Of a stretch of DNA of 64,000 bases, positions 10,566-18,348 are shown piece after piece; within the stretch, counting starts at the first letter, position 1, and every line of letters begins with the position of its first letter. The stretch lies in assembly GCF_002807015.1 (NCBI RefSeq), contig NZ_NIPO01000001.1:1953560-2017559 (forward strand), written 5' to 3'. The stretch is from Avrilella dinanensis. GTDB lineage: Bacteria > Bacteroidota > Bacteroidia > Flavobacteriales > Flavobacteriaceae. The position numbers were made by a program, and so were the translations under genes. The notes beneath the pieces are model-generated. The model saw only the letters and a list, made by a program, of their open reading frames with translations. It searched no databases and was not told the origin of the DNA.

Positions 10566-10595
10566 CAAATTTAGTTATTTTCGGTTATAACACAA
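10566..10595 (-). promoter_or_regulatory. Promoter of tRNA-Arg
   Basis: On the minus strand TTG (10593-10595), a 19-bp spacer and TAAATTTG (10566-10573), a full match to the flavobacterial -33/-7 pattern, 43 bases before the tRNA 5' end. Confidence 0.75.
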
Positions 10596-10672
10596 ATGTA
10601 AATGAAATAATTTTTAAAATTAGTGTGTTTTTAATTTATAAGTAGCTTTATTTTAGGTCTTTATGAAAATGA

Positions 10673-11455
10673 TTATTTCAAAAAATCAGACAGCTGCCGG
10701 AGCGTTTCTTTTTCGGCCTCGATAGTTGCCATGTGTCCACAGTTCAAAATAATGAGTTCGGCATCGGTGGTTTCGGTCTGGTCTCTTACCTCGTTTATCG
10801 GGATAATCGTATCGTGTTCGCCGGCAATGATTAATTTCGGATAAGGACCAAAATGTAACAACACTTCTCTGTCCGGTCGTATTTTCATGCCTTCCAAAGC
10901 AGCAATGACGCCCTGCACGGGTATTTGTTTGGCTTCGTCAATCAGCCTATCAACTTTTTTTTGATGTTTTTTCAGGCTTTCCGGCATAAAAAGATTGCTG
11001 ACAGAAAGCTGAATGAACAAATCACTATTCTGTTTGACGGCTTTTATGGCCCTGTCCCGATTGAGTTTCCGCTCAGCAGAATCCGGTCTTGCGGAAGAAT
11101 TAATCAACACCAGGTTTTTGACGTGGTCGGGATACAATTCCGCAAATGCCAAAGTTATATAACCACCCATAGAATGCCCAATCAAACTTATTTTCCGCAA
11201 TCGCAGGTGGCTCATCAATGCGTGAATCATATCTGCCTGGTCTTCCATCGTATGAACATATCCCAAGCAGCCAGATTGCCCGTGACCCAATAAATCAATG
11301 CACACTACCCGGAATTTTTTGGCTAATTCTTTAGCGATGTTTTTCCACATGGAATTGCTTTCCAGAAATCCGTGAAGAAAAAACAAAGCACTGCCTTTGC
11401 CTTGGTCGGTATAAGAAACGTGAGTGTGTTTGTAAGAAAATATTTTCAAAATCAA
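10673..11455 (-). CDS. Alpha/beta-fold hydrolase
   Basis: 260 residues. Oxyanion-hole motif HGF (28-30), nucleophile elbow GHSMGGY with Ser95, acid residue in AGEHDTIIP and C-terminal catalytic His in NCGHMATIE: a complete triad. Substrate unknown; the fold covers esterases, lactonases and MenH-like enzymes. No signal peptide, so cytoplasmic. The start has to be TTG: the first ATG in frame is codon 36, already past the oxyanion loop. It is read in the same frame as the upstream XRE gene, beginning two codons after that gene's TAA, so the pair is tightly linked and may be translationally coupled. Confidence 0.85.
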   Translation of the reverse strand: MILKIFSYKHTHVSYTDQGKGSALFFLHGFLESNSMWKNIAKELAKKFRVVCIDLLGHGQSGCLGYVHTMEDQADMIHALMSHLRLRKISLIGHSMGGYITLAFAELYPDHVKNLVLINSSARPDSAERKLNRDRAIKAVKQNSDLFIQLSVSNLFMPESLKKHQKKVDRLIDEAKQIPVQGVIAALEGMKIRPDREVLLHFGPYPKLIIAGEHDTIIPINEVRDQTETTDAELIILNCGHMATIEAEKETLRQLSDFLK

Positions 11456-11461
11456 ATTAGA

Positions 11462-11794
11462 TTAGAATTTATCTTTCAAAACTTCTACTAATTTTTCTAC
11501 CATTTCTTTATTGGGAAGAACCAATACAACACTATGGTTGTTAGATCCGTCATTATTTGTTTGTACTTGTTTACTTATGTTAATCTCAATGGTTTTACTG
11601 TCATTTTCAAATAAGTCTTTAATTTCAACATCAAAAATTTTTGCCAGTTCAGGAATATACTCTGATTTTACATCATGTGTTTCTTTTTCCCAATTCGCAT
11701 AAGTATTTCTGTCTATGTCTAATAAATCAGAGATGCCTTGTTGAGAATATTTAGTTTTGTTTCTCAATTTTCTCAAATTAGCTCCTGCTCCCAT
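11462..11794 (-). CDS. XRE-family (Cro/C1-type HTH) transcriptional regulator
   Basis: 110 residues from the ATG at 11794. The N-terminal HTH_3 domain begins LRKLRNKTKYSQQGISDLL and continues DRNTYANWEKE, the usual helix-turn-helix of XRE repressors; the C-terminal half (about 60-110) is acidic and may dimerise. A longer reading frame reaches 11959, but the added 55 residues are AT-rich with no family resemblance, and a TATATTTG box lies between the two starts, so the shorter start is chosen. It is divergent from the fulvocin-like operon across a 241-base AT-rich intergenic region, so it could control that operon; that is inference. Confidence 0.8.
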   Translation of the reverse strand: MGAGANLRKLRNKTKYSQQGISDLLDIDRNTYANWEKETHDVKSEYIPELAKIFDVEIKDLFENDSKTIEINISKQVQTNNDGSNNHSVVLVLPNKEMVEKLVEVLKDKF

Positions 11795-11802
11795 GTTTTT
11801 GA

Positions 11803-11851
11803 ATGTTTTTAGCAAATATACATAAAAATTGCATATGTTTTTTAGCAATAT
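11803..11851 (-). promoter_or_regulatory. Promoter -7 box and direct repeat, candidate autoregulatory operator
   Basis: A near-identical 17-bp direct repeat (ATGTTTTTAGCAAATAT at 11803-11819; ATGTTTTTTAGCAATAT at 11835-11851) is spaced 32 bp, about three helical turns. On the minus strand the first copy contains TATATTTG (11820-11813), the -7 box of the XRE gene. An XRE dimer binding such sites would repress its own gene and perhaps the divergent operon. Only the sequence pattern is seen; the rest of the intergenic region up to 12035 shows no clear plus-strand promoter. Confidence 0.4.
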
Positions 11852-12035
11852 TTGCCTAATTAGTTTATTATAAATATCACTCTTTCGCAATAGGTTTGTA
11901 ATAGTCAAAAACCTATTGTCTTTATTTTCAGAATCTAAGTGCGCATAAGATTCCAACAAATATCAAGGTAAAAGGTGTATTATGCAAAGTAAAAATTGCT
12001 TTGATGAAATATTTATTAATTAAAACATTTAGATC

Positions 12036-12668
12036 ATGAACAAAGTATTTTATGTTATGTGTGGGTTGTTATTAACCAATTTTTTTATTTCTTGCTCAAG
12101 CGAAGAAGACCCACAGAGTATTGATGAAACAAAAGTCCAATATGTAAGAAGTTCTACAAATAATCAAATTACAAAAGCGGCATATCAGCTGCTTACTTCT
12201 GAAGAAAAACGGTATATTTGGGCAGACAGAGTTGATTACATTCTCAGAAATGAGAAGCTGAACAATGAACAAGTTAGTTTTCTTAATGAATTAAAACAAG
12301 ATATGACTGCTTCTGTTTTTGTTGATAATTCAAGAGAAAACATTGAATTTAAGGGTAAGTATAATAGTGATAGATTGTCTATTTTTGAGCCTTATCAAGG
12401 ATATTATTATTTTAGTTCGTTGGGAAATATGACAGTGTATGGAAGTTGGTCTTCTATCGCTTCTGATAAATCAAAATGGAATGATAACACTATTGCTATC
12501 GAGCATATAGGAATTTTTAATGGAAAAGATGATGACTGTATGTGTAATCAAGGTTCTATGGTTAATCCGGGTTGTGATGACCCATGCGATGAAGATACTG
12601 AAACAAGCACTGGTTGTGGCTTTTTGTTTTTGTGGTCTTGCAATGGGTATGATGATCCTTATTTATAA
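12036..12668 (+). CDS. Fulvocin C-related, Cys-rich lipoprotein
   Basis: 210 residues. A lipoprotein signal peptide ends at the lipobox FFIS|C (Cys20). The middle carries a helical block TKAAYQLLTSEEKRYIWADR (46-65). The C-terminus is a compact Cys-rich segment with C168-x-C170, C180, C184, C194 and C202, ending TGCGFLFLWSCNGYDDPYL. This resembles the C-x-C...TGCG...CNG layout of fulvocin C, a myxobacterial bacteriocin, and the 'fulvocin C-related' family seen in Bacteroidetes. Whether it is toxic, structural or an immunity/sensor protein is unknown. It is the first gene of a three-gene operon with a DUF1573 lipoprotein and a membrane thioredoxin, which suggests its six cysteines are handled by a dedicated redox partner. 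AT-rich codon use compared with neighbours. Confidence 0.7.
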   Translation: MNKVFYVMCGLLLTNFFISCSSEEDPQSIDETKVQYVRSSTNNQITKAAYQLLTSEEKRYIWADRVDYILRNEKLNNEQVSFLNELKQDMTASVFVDNSRENIEFKGKYNSDRLSIFEPYQGYYYFSSLGNMTVYGSWSSIASDKSKWNDNTIAIEHIGIFNGKDDDCMCNQGSMVNPGCDDPCDEDTETSTGCGFLFLWSCNGYDDPYL

Positions 12669-12678
12669 GTAAAAACGA

Positions 12679-13059
12679 ATGATAATGACCATTATTAAAA
12701 TTTGTTTTTTTGGGCTGCTATTTGTCAGTTGTAATCAATCAGAAAAAGCAATAGATGTTTTTTCAGAAAAGGAAGTTAATATAGGAACTGTATCGCTTAG
12801 CGATACAGTTCACTTTGACGTAGAAATAACCAATCCGATGGATGAGGATTTGGTTATAAAAAATGCAGCATCAAGCTGTGGGTGTAGTTTAGTGTCAATA
12901 AAAGATAGTGTTGTTAAACCAAATCAGACTACTAAATTAGAAATTGAATTCATTCCGAAATTGAGCGGAAGTTCAGGAAGTACAGAAAAAGCAATTGTTA
13001 TAGAAACAAATAGCAAACAAAGGTTTCATGAACTATTAATTAAAGCAAATATAGAATGA
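12679..13059 (+). CDS. DUF1573 lipoprotein
   Basis: 126 residues; lipobox LFVS|C with Cys18, then a single Ig-like DUF1573 domain: FDVEITNPMDEDLVIKNA, then the signature SSCGCS, then IEFIPKLSGSSGSTEKAIVIETN. DUF1573 domains are small periplasmic or surface beta-sandwiches common in Bacteroidetes, with no agreed function. The Cys-Gly-Cys in the loop could take part in thiol exchange with the thioredoxin coded next. ATG codons at 1 and 3 are both possible. Lies 10 bases after the fulvocin-like gene and overlaps the next gene by ATGA. Confidence 0.85.
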   Translation: MIMTIIKICFFGLLFVSCNQSEKAIDVFSEKEVNIGTVSLSDTVHFDVEITNPMDEDLVIKNAASSCGCSLVSIKDSVVKPNQTTKLEIEFIPKLSGSSGSTEKAIVIETNSKQRFHELLIKANIE

Positions 13060-13904
13060 AAAAACTATCCAAATTTCAATTTGTGTTGTTGAACATAATT
13101 TTGTTGATCATATTGATAGGTTCAGGTGGTTTTTTACCGGTTATTTATAAACTGTTGATTACCTGTGTTCTTTTCTTTTTTGCAGCATGGTATTTGTTAT
13201 CCCGAAGTCCGTTTTCCAAAAAAATGAGTTTTATCATCATTTTTCTGCCTATATTGTTAATTTATGGTTCTGGATATATTTATGCCTTAGTGTATGACGA
13301 AGCTTATTTGGGAAAACCTTTCTTTTGGACATATTTGGTTCTGGCAATAATTTTGTACATCAAGGATAGTTATCAATTTTCTAAACTAAAATTAGTTACC
13401 TTTTATATTATTTTTTGTTTGATTTCTGCGGGGGTTGCACATTATACTACTGTAGAAAACCGGGCAAAAAAAATTGAGCATTCTGCTTTTAATCAAGCAG
13501 GGTTTCGGGACAAAGAAGGTAATCAGTTTGGGTTTGAATCATTCAAAGGAAAGTTAACGGTGCTGGAATTTTGGTCAGTGGTTTGTGCTAATTGCCCTGA
13601 AAGTATGACGAAAGTGCAAAATTTTGCTGAGCAATATAAAAATGACGAAAGGATAGATTTTTATTTAGTTAATGTAGAGCTCAAGGAAAACGATAGGCGT
13701 TTAAAAAAAATAGAGGATCAATACCATCTCAAAAAACTATATATCGAAAAAGATAAGTTTGAAGAATTAAATATTCAGGTAACACCGGGCATGATTGTTC
13801 TTAATCCTGAAGGGAAAATCGTTTTTGCTGGATATCCCACATTTTATAAATCTAAATACAATTATATTGTGGATATATTAGAAAATGAAATCAGTAAATT
13901 GTAA
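13056..13904 (+). CDS. Membrane-anchored thioredoxin-like protein (TlpA type)
   Basis: 282 residues. About five hydrophobic segments in residues 8-131 are followed by a periplasmic thioredoxin-fold domain. The redox motif is C177-A-N-C180 in EFWSVVCANCPES, and the cis-proline loop reads VTPGMIVLN. This arrangement belongs to TlpA/ResA-like thiol oxidoreductases, where the domain is usually tethered by one helix. Here a multi-helix membrane part, as in DsbD/DoxX-like proteins, may supply electrons; that is inference. ATGA overlap with the DUF1573 gene fixes the start. Last gene of the fulvocin-like operon, followed by a terminator. Confidence 0.82.
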   Translation: MKKLSKFQFVLLNIILLIILIGSGGFLPVIYKLLITCVLFFFAAWYLLSRSPFSKKMSFIIIFLPILLIYGSGYIYALVYDEAYLGKPFFWTYLVLAIILYIKDSYQFSKLKLVTFYIIFCLISAGVAHYTTVENRAKKIEHSAFNQAGFRDKEGNQFGFESFKGKLTVLEFWSVVCANCPESMTKVQNFAEQYKNDERIDFYLVNVELKENDRRLKKIEDQYHLKKLYIEKDKFEELNIQVTPGMIVLNPEGKIVFAGYPTFYKSKYNYIVDILENEISKL

Positions 13905-13938
13905 GAAATAACTTTTCGTTGTATATGAAAATAGAAAA

Positions 13939-13960
13939 AACAGCCTTCGGGTTGTTTTTT
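13939..13960 (+). terminator. Terminator of the fulvocin-like operon
   Basis: AACAGCC-TTCG-GGTTGTT (one G-U pair) closed by a TTCG tetraloop and followed by TTTT. Confidence 0.75.
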
Positions 13961-13964
13961 ATTT

Positions 13965-13997
13965 TTGGGTATTTCTCTGAAAAAATCCCTAAATTTG
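13965..13997 (+). promoter_or_regulatory. Promoter of the KAS III gene
   Basis: TAAATTTG at 13990-13997 with TTG at 13965-13967 (22-bp spacer), 17 bases before the start codon. Confidence 0.6.
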
Positions 13998-14014
13998 CAT
14001 AAAAATTCCCATAA

Positions 14015-15022
14015 ATGTACCACTCAAAAATAGCAGGGCTGGGGTATTATGTGCCTGAAAACGTAGTGACAAACGAAGATTTGTCAAAACTAATGGATAC
14101 CAATGATGAATGGATTCGCGAACGAACCGGCATTGAAGAACGTCGTCACGTGGCATTGCCTGAAGATACTACGGCTGGTATGGGTGCGAAAGCCGCTCGC
14201 ATAGCCATTGAAAGAGCCGGATTAAAACCGGAAGATATCGACTTGTTACTTTTCGCTACTTTGAGTCCGGATTACTATTTTCCGGGACCGGGTGTGATGG
14301 TGCAGAAAGAATTGGGGTTGAGAACCGTTGGTGCGATTGATATCCGAAATCAATGTTCGGGTTTTGTCTATGCACTGTCGGTTGCAGACCAGTTTATCCG
14401 AACAGGTATGTATAAGAACATTTTGGTTATCGGTTCAGAAATTCATTCCAAAGGGCTGGATATGACAACCCGGGGACGAGGTGTTTCGGTAATTTTCGGC
14501 GATGGAGCAGGGGCGGTTGTGCTTACTGCAACAAGCGATACAACCAAAGGAATTTTATCCACACATTTGCATTCGGAAGGCGAATATGCTGAGGAATTAT
14601 CCCTGATTGCACCGGGCATGGGCAAGCGTTGGGTTACGGATATTATTGTGGATAATGACCCGAACGATGAGAGTTACTTCCCGTATATGAACGGGCAGTT
14701 TGTATTCAAAAATGCTGTGGTTCGATTTTCTGAAGTGATTCAGGAAGGGCTGAAAGCTAATCAATTACAGGTTTCTGATATTGATATGCTGATTCCGCAT
14801 CAGGCAAATTTGAGAATATCTCAGTTCATTCAGCAAAAATTTCAGTTGAATGATAATCAGGTATATAACAACATTATGAAATACGGGAATACAACTGCTG
14901 CATCTATCCCGATTGCACTTACCGAGGCTTGGGAACAAGGAAAAATCAAAGAAAATGATTTGGTTGTGTTGGCTGCATTCGGTAGTGGTTTCACGTGGGG
15001 AAGTGCGATTATTCGCTGGTAA
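14015..15022 (+). CDS. 3-oxoacyl-ACP synthase III family protein
   Basis: 335 residues. KAS III enzymes condense acyl-CoA with malonyl-ACP to start fatty acid chains. The Cys-His-Asn triad is complete: Cys114 (NQCSGFVYA), His262 (IPHQANLR) and Asn292 (YGNTTAAS). The C-terminus ends with the usual GSGFTWGSAIIRW. A housekeeping fabH is normally linked to rpmF/plsX; none is here, so this may be a second, specialised KAS III. The adjacent fatty acid hydroxylase gene would fit a modified lipid, but co-regulation is only suggested by proximity. Confidence 0.9.
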   Translation: MYHSKIAGLGYYVPENVVTNEDLSKLMDTNDEWIRERTGIEERRHVALPEDTTAGMGAKAARIAIERAGLKPEDIDLLLFATLSPDYYFPGPGVMVQKELGLRTVGAIDIRNQCSGFVYALSVADQFIRTGMYKNILVIGSEIHSKGLDMTTRGRGVSVIFGDGAGAVVLTATSDTTKGILSTHLHSEGEYAEELSLIAPGMGKRWVTDIIVDNDPNDESYFPYMNGQFVFKNAVVRFSEVIQEGLKANQLQVSDIDMLIPHQANLRISQFIQQKFQLNDNQVYNNIMKYGNTTAASIPIALTEAWEQGKIKENDLVVLAAFGSGFTWGSAIIRW

Positions 15023-15075
15023 ACGATGTTTTTTTGATAAACAGGCTCTTTATTCTAAACAGTAAAAGACAGATT

Positions 15076-15810
15076 ATGAAAGTTGATAAAATAGAAAATA
15101 CCGGTCAGGCAAGATTATTTAAAAACCCATATCTGGAAATGTTGACTAAAGGTCACCCCGCCATTATCTGGGGTATGTATATACCTGTTTTGTCTTACCT
15201 GATTTATTGTGCATATGACAAGGCAGAGCTTTCCGTATCAACTATTTTGCTGTTGTTTTTCGGAGCAATTCTTTTCTGGACATTTTTTGAATATTTGGCC
15301 CACCGATATGTTTTTCACATGATTAGTGATAGCCCGAGATTACAGCGGGTTGCTTATATCATGCACGGCAATCATCATCATTACCCGAGAGACAGACAGC
15401 GGTTGTTTATGCCGCCTGTACCGAGTTTGATTTTGGCAAGTTTGATTTTTGGTATAATGTATCTGATTATGAACAAATATGCCTTTGCCTTTTTTCCTGG
15501 TTTTATGATAGGCTATTTGCTGTATGCTTCCATGCACTACCTGATTCATGCTATTCCGCCGCCGTTTCCGTTTATGAAACCTTTGTGGCGAAATCATCAT
15601 TTGCATCATTACAAAGATGAAGATTTAGGTTTTGGCGTGAGCAACACTTTCTGGGACAGAATTTTCGGGACGATGTTCGATTTGAAAAAGGAAAAAGAAG
15701 ACAAAAGAAAAGTCGCCGAACTGATGTTTGACAAACAACAAGCAGGTGCACCTGCCGACCAACCCAAAAGAGTAATTATTGTCAGAAAGCCTAAAGAAGA
15801 TAATAAATAA
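15076..15810 (+). CDS. Fatty acid hydroxylase / sterol desaturase family membrane enzyme
   Basis: 244 residues from the ATG chosen here; a longer frame starts inside the upstream gene and is rejected. It is a membrane di-iron enzyme with the His clusters of the family: HRYVFH (H-x4-H), HGNHHHYPRD, and HHLHHYKDEDLGFG. Four hydrophobic segments carry these clusters. The layout is that of fatty acid 2-hydroxylase-like proteins, which in Bacteroidetes may hydroxylate sphingolipid or ornithine-lipid acyl chains; the true substrate is unknown. The basic C-terminal tail KRVIIVRKPKEDNK has no known domain. Confidence 0.85.
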   Translation: MKVDKIENTGQARLFKNPYLEMLTKGHPAIIWGMYIPVLSYLIYCAYDKAELSVSTILLLFFGAILFWTFFEYLAHRYVFHMISDSPRLQRVAYIMHGNHHHYPRDRQRLFMPPVPSLILASLIFGIMYLIMNKYAFAFFPGFMIGYLLYASMHYLIHAIPPPFPFMKPLWRNHHLHHYKDEDLGFGVSNTFWDRIFGTMFDLKKEKEDKRKVAELMFDKQQAGAPADQPKRVIIVRKPKEDNK

Positions 15811-15841
15811 CGAAAGTTATTCCGACATTAAAAAAAATGCT

Positions 15842-15849
15842 TATATTTG
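15842..15849 (+). promoter_or_regulatory. Candidate -7 box for the GHMP kinase gene
   Basis: TATATTTG, 21 bases before the chosen ATG. No clear TTG at the right distance upstream. Confidence 0.5.
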
Positions 15850-15870
15850 TCTATCAAACTCTTATCAAAG

Positions 15871-16809
15871 ATGAAAGGACCATTGTTCTACTCTAAAATA
15901 CTGTTATTCGGTGAGTACGGAATCATCAGAGACTCCAGAGGATTATCTATTCCGTATAACTTCTACAAAGGAGCGTTAAAGAAAAGCGAATTGCTATCGG
16001 ACGATGTAAAGAAATCCAATGAAAGTCTGAAAAAATTCTCGGTTTATTTACAGCAAATGCAAGATCAGTACCCCGATTTGGTTACGTTTGACATCGACAA
16101 GATCAATGAAGATATTGCAGAAGGAATGTATTTTGATTCAAGTATTCCGCAAGGTTACGGAGTAGGCAGCAGCGGAGCATTGGTTGCGGCGATTTATGAC
16201 CAATATGCCTTGAGTAAAATAACCGTTCTGGAAAATCTGACCAGAGAGAAATTGCTGGAGCTTAAAAAGATTTTCAGTCAAATGGAATCCTTTTTTCACG
16301 GAACGAGTTCAGGTTTAGACCCGTTAAACAGCTATTTGAGTCTGCCGATTCTGATTAATTCCAAAGATAATATCGAACCCACCGGTATTCCTTCTCAGCA
16401 GTCGGAAGGCAAAGGGGCAGTTTTTCTGATAGATTCGGAAATGATTGGTGAAACAGCACCGATGGTTACCATGTTTATGGAAAATCTGAAAAATGAAGGT
16501 TTCAGAAATATGATGAAGTCTGAGTTTAATCAATATACCAATGCTTGTATCGACAGCTTTTTGTCGGGTAATTTCAAAAAATTATTTTCTGACACCAAGC
16601 AGTTATCCAAACTGGTTTTTAACCATTTCAAACCGATGATTCCTGAAAGATTCCATCAAGTTTGGCAAAAAGGAATAGAAACCAACGATTATTATCTGAA
16701 ACTTTGCGGTTCAGGTGGCGGTGGATACATTCTCGGTTTTGCTCCCGATTTTGAAAAAGCCCAAAAGGCATTAAAAGATTACAAATTAGAAGTCGTTTAT
16801 AGAATATAA
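15871..16809 (+). CDS. GHMP kinase, probable mevalonate kinase
   Basis: 312 residues. N-terminal SKILLFGEYGI is the GHMP opening strand (normally K-x-x-L-x-G-E-H; here Tyr replaces His). The ATP loop reads PQGYGVGSSGAL, and the C-terminal motif is LCGSGGGGYILGF. The GHMP family includes mevalonate, phosphomevalonate and homoserine kinases. The mevalonate assignment rests on the resemblance to flavobacterial proteins of this type and on the following isoprenoid enzyme, and is inferred. ATG is preferred to a TTG eight codons upstream, which lies over the -7 box. Confidence 0.78.
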   Translation: MKGPLFYSKILLFGEYGIIRDSRGLSIPYNFYKGALKKSELLSDDVKKSNESLKKFSVYLQQMQDQYPDLVTFDIDKINEDIAEGMYFDSSIPQGYGVGSSGALVAAIYDQYALSKITVLENLTREKLLELKKIFSQMESFFHGTSSGLDPLNSYLSLPILINSKDNIEPTGIPSQQSEGKGAVFLIDSEMIGETAPMVTMFMENLKNEGFRNMMKSEFNQYTNACIDSFLSGNFKKLFSDTKQLSKLVFNHFKPMIPERFHQVWQKGIETNDYYLKLCGSGGGGYILGFAPDFEKAQKALKDYKLEVVYRI

Positions 16810-16829
16810 AGATTTTCCTGACCTGATTT

Positions 16830-17756
16830 ATGTTATCACGCAAAAACCAACTTTTGTTACTCAAAACATTCAGTATTTTTTCGGTGGTGCGTGGCTACAA
16901 CATTGCAGTGGTCGTGGTGGCACAATATCTGGCGTCAATCTTTATCTTTGCCGACGACAAACGTGCTTTGGACGTAGTGCTCGACTGGCGACTTTTCTTA
17001 TTGGTAATCAGTACTTCTCTGGCAATTGCATCGGGATACATCATTAACAATTTTTACGATTCAGAAAAAGATTTAATCAACCGTCCGAACAAGTCGATTT
17101 TAGATCGACTGGTCAGTCGGACTACCCAGTTCCGGATTTATTTTTTCTTGAATTTTCTCAGTGTAGCATTGGCATGGATTGTGTCTTGGCGAGCTGCCGT
17201 TTTTTTTTCGATATATATTTTTGCCCTGTGGTTTTATTCTCACAAACTCAAAAAGTATCCGATAATAGGAAATGTCATTGCAACAATATTAGTGATGATT
17301 CCTTTTTTTGGAATTTTGATACATTTTCAGAATTACAGCCCTGCGATTTTCCTGCACGGAGCGTATTTGTTTCTGCTGTTGTTTATCCGTGAGCTGATTA
17401 AAGACCTCGAAAACCTGGCAGGTGATTTGGCAAATAATTATCAGACGATTGCAGTTAAATATGGTATGAGTACTTCCAAAATTATTCTTACTTCATTGAT
17501 TGTGCTGAGCTGGATTCCTGCCTATATTCTGGTAAAAGATTATCACCTGGGTTATATGTCTTACTACTTTTATCTTTCCTGTGCTTCGGGGCTTGTTTTG
17601 GCAGGTTGGGTTTGGCAGGCAAGCAGTGCAAAGTCTTATCGGAATATTCATAATTTCCTGAAACTGATTATTGTGCTGGGTGTGCTTTCCATTGCTTTGA
17701 TTGATCCGAAAGTGGTTATTCACGGCAAAGAATTAATCCAGCAATTGCCTGATTAG
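16830..17756 (+). CDS. UbiA-family prenyltransferase, GGGP geranylgeranyltransferase-like
   Basis: 308 residues, about eight or nine membrane helices. The two Asp-rich motifs that hold Mg-diphosphate are NNFYDSEKD and DLENLAGD. UbiA enzymes transfer a prenyl chain to an aromatic or glycerol acceptor. This branch resembles geranylgeranylglycerol-phosphate geranylgeranyltransferase, the archaeal ether-lipid enzyme that also has bacterial homologues in Bacteroidetes, where the product is poorly known. It follows the GHMP kinase gene by 20 bases, consistent with an isoprenoid operon. Its last four bases overlap the convergent membrane protein gene. Confidence 0.82.
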   Translation: MLSRKNQLLLLKTFSIFSVVRGYNIAVVVVAQYLASIFIFADDKRALDVVLDWRLFLLVISTSLAIASGYIINNFYDSEKDLINRPNKSILDRLVSRTTQFRIYFFLNFLSVALAWIVSWRAAVFFSIYIFALWFYSHKLKKYPIIGNVIATILVMIPFFGILIHFQNYSPAIFLHGAYLFLLLFIRELIKDLENLAGDLANNYQTIAVKYGMSTSKIILTSLIVLSWIPAYILVKDYHLGYMSYYFYLSCASGLVLAGWVWQASSAKSYRNIHNFLKLIIVLGVLSIALIDPKVVIHGKELIQQLPD

Positions 17757-18259
17757 AGAATGTTTTTTGAATCAGTATCATCGAAATAATTTTCCGATGT
17801 GGTGGTATCGGCAGTTGGTATTTCATCAATCGTTTGTGGAGTAATTTTCTCTTTGGATTTAAACCCGAAAAATAAAAAGTAAACACAAGTTACAAACCAA
17901 CCAATCCACACCAGATAACCACCCCAGTGAAAATTAGCATTCATGTATTTGTGGCTGGTTTCTGTAAAATCCCAATAAGTGTAGCCCAAACCAAGCAACC
18001 CGATGATGATAAAAACCAAATCAATAATTACAAAATTTTTGTATTTGTTGAGTTTTCTGTTTAATCCCAGAACAATAATCAGAAAAAGCTGTATGCCGAA
18101 AACAACCAATGCCGCTTTCCACCATGTTTTTAGTAAAGTGTATTCTTTGTAAGACACGCTGATTCCCAATCGCCCGATAAAAGACATCTGGGAAAAAAGT
18201 ATTCCTGAAATAAGACTTAATATCCCTTGAAAAAGGATTAAATTGAAAACTCTTTTCAT
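17753..18259 (-). CDS. Unrecognised four-helix membrane protein
   Basis: 168 residues, not recognised. Four hydrophobic segments (about 4-26, 46-65, 76-95 and 113-132) with short loops, then a hydrophilic acidic tail (TIDEIPTADTTTSENYFDDTD). No conserved catalytic residues visible. Its end overlaps the end of the UbiA gene by four bases, tail to tail, so neither has room for a terminator between them. Probably a small integral membrane protein of the DUF type. Confidence 0.65.
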   Translation of the reverse strand: MKRVFNLILFQGILSLISGILFSQMSFIGRLGISVSYKEYTLLKTWWKAALVVFGIQLFLIIVLGLNRKLNKYKNFVIIDLVFIIIGLLGLGYTYWDFTETSHKYMNANFHWGGYLVWIGWFVTCVYFLFFGFKSKEKITPQTIDEIPTADTTTSENYFDDTDSKNIL

Positions 18260-18326
18260 AACATTTTATAAATAGCTAATGTAAAAGTAGTAAAAAAATA
18301 GCATTCATACATAGCTAATAATAACG

Positions 18327-18334
18327 TATCTTTG
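18327..18334 (+). promoter_or_regulatory. Candidate -7 box for the RluB-type gene
   Basis: TATCTTTG, a full TAnnTTTG match 14 bases before the ATG. Upstream TTG not evident. Confidence 0.5.
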
Positions 18335-18348
18335 CAAAAAAGTACGAC

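Noticed and set aside
11795..11959. 55 extra residues on the XRE regulator
   Set aside because: AT-rich, unlike XRE proteins, and its DNA contains the likely promoter and repeat.
14995..15075. Longer N-terminus for the fatty acid hydroxylase (start within the KAS III gene)
   Set aside because: It overlaps the end of the KAS III gene and shows no family resemblance; a good ATG exists at 15076.
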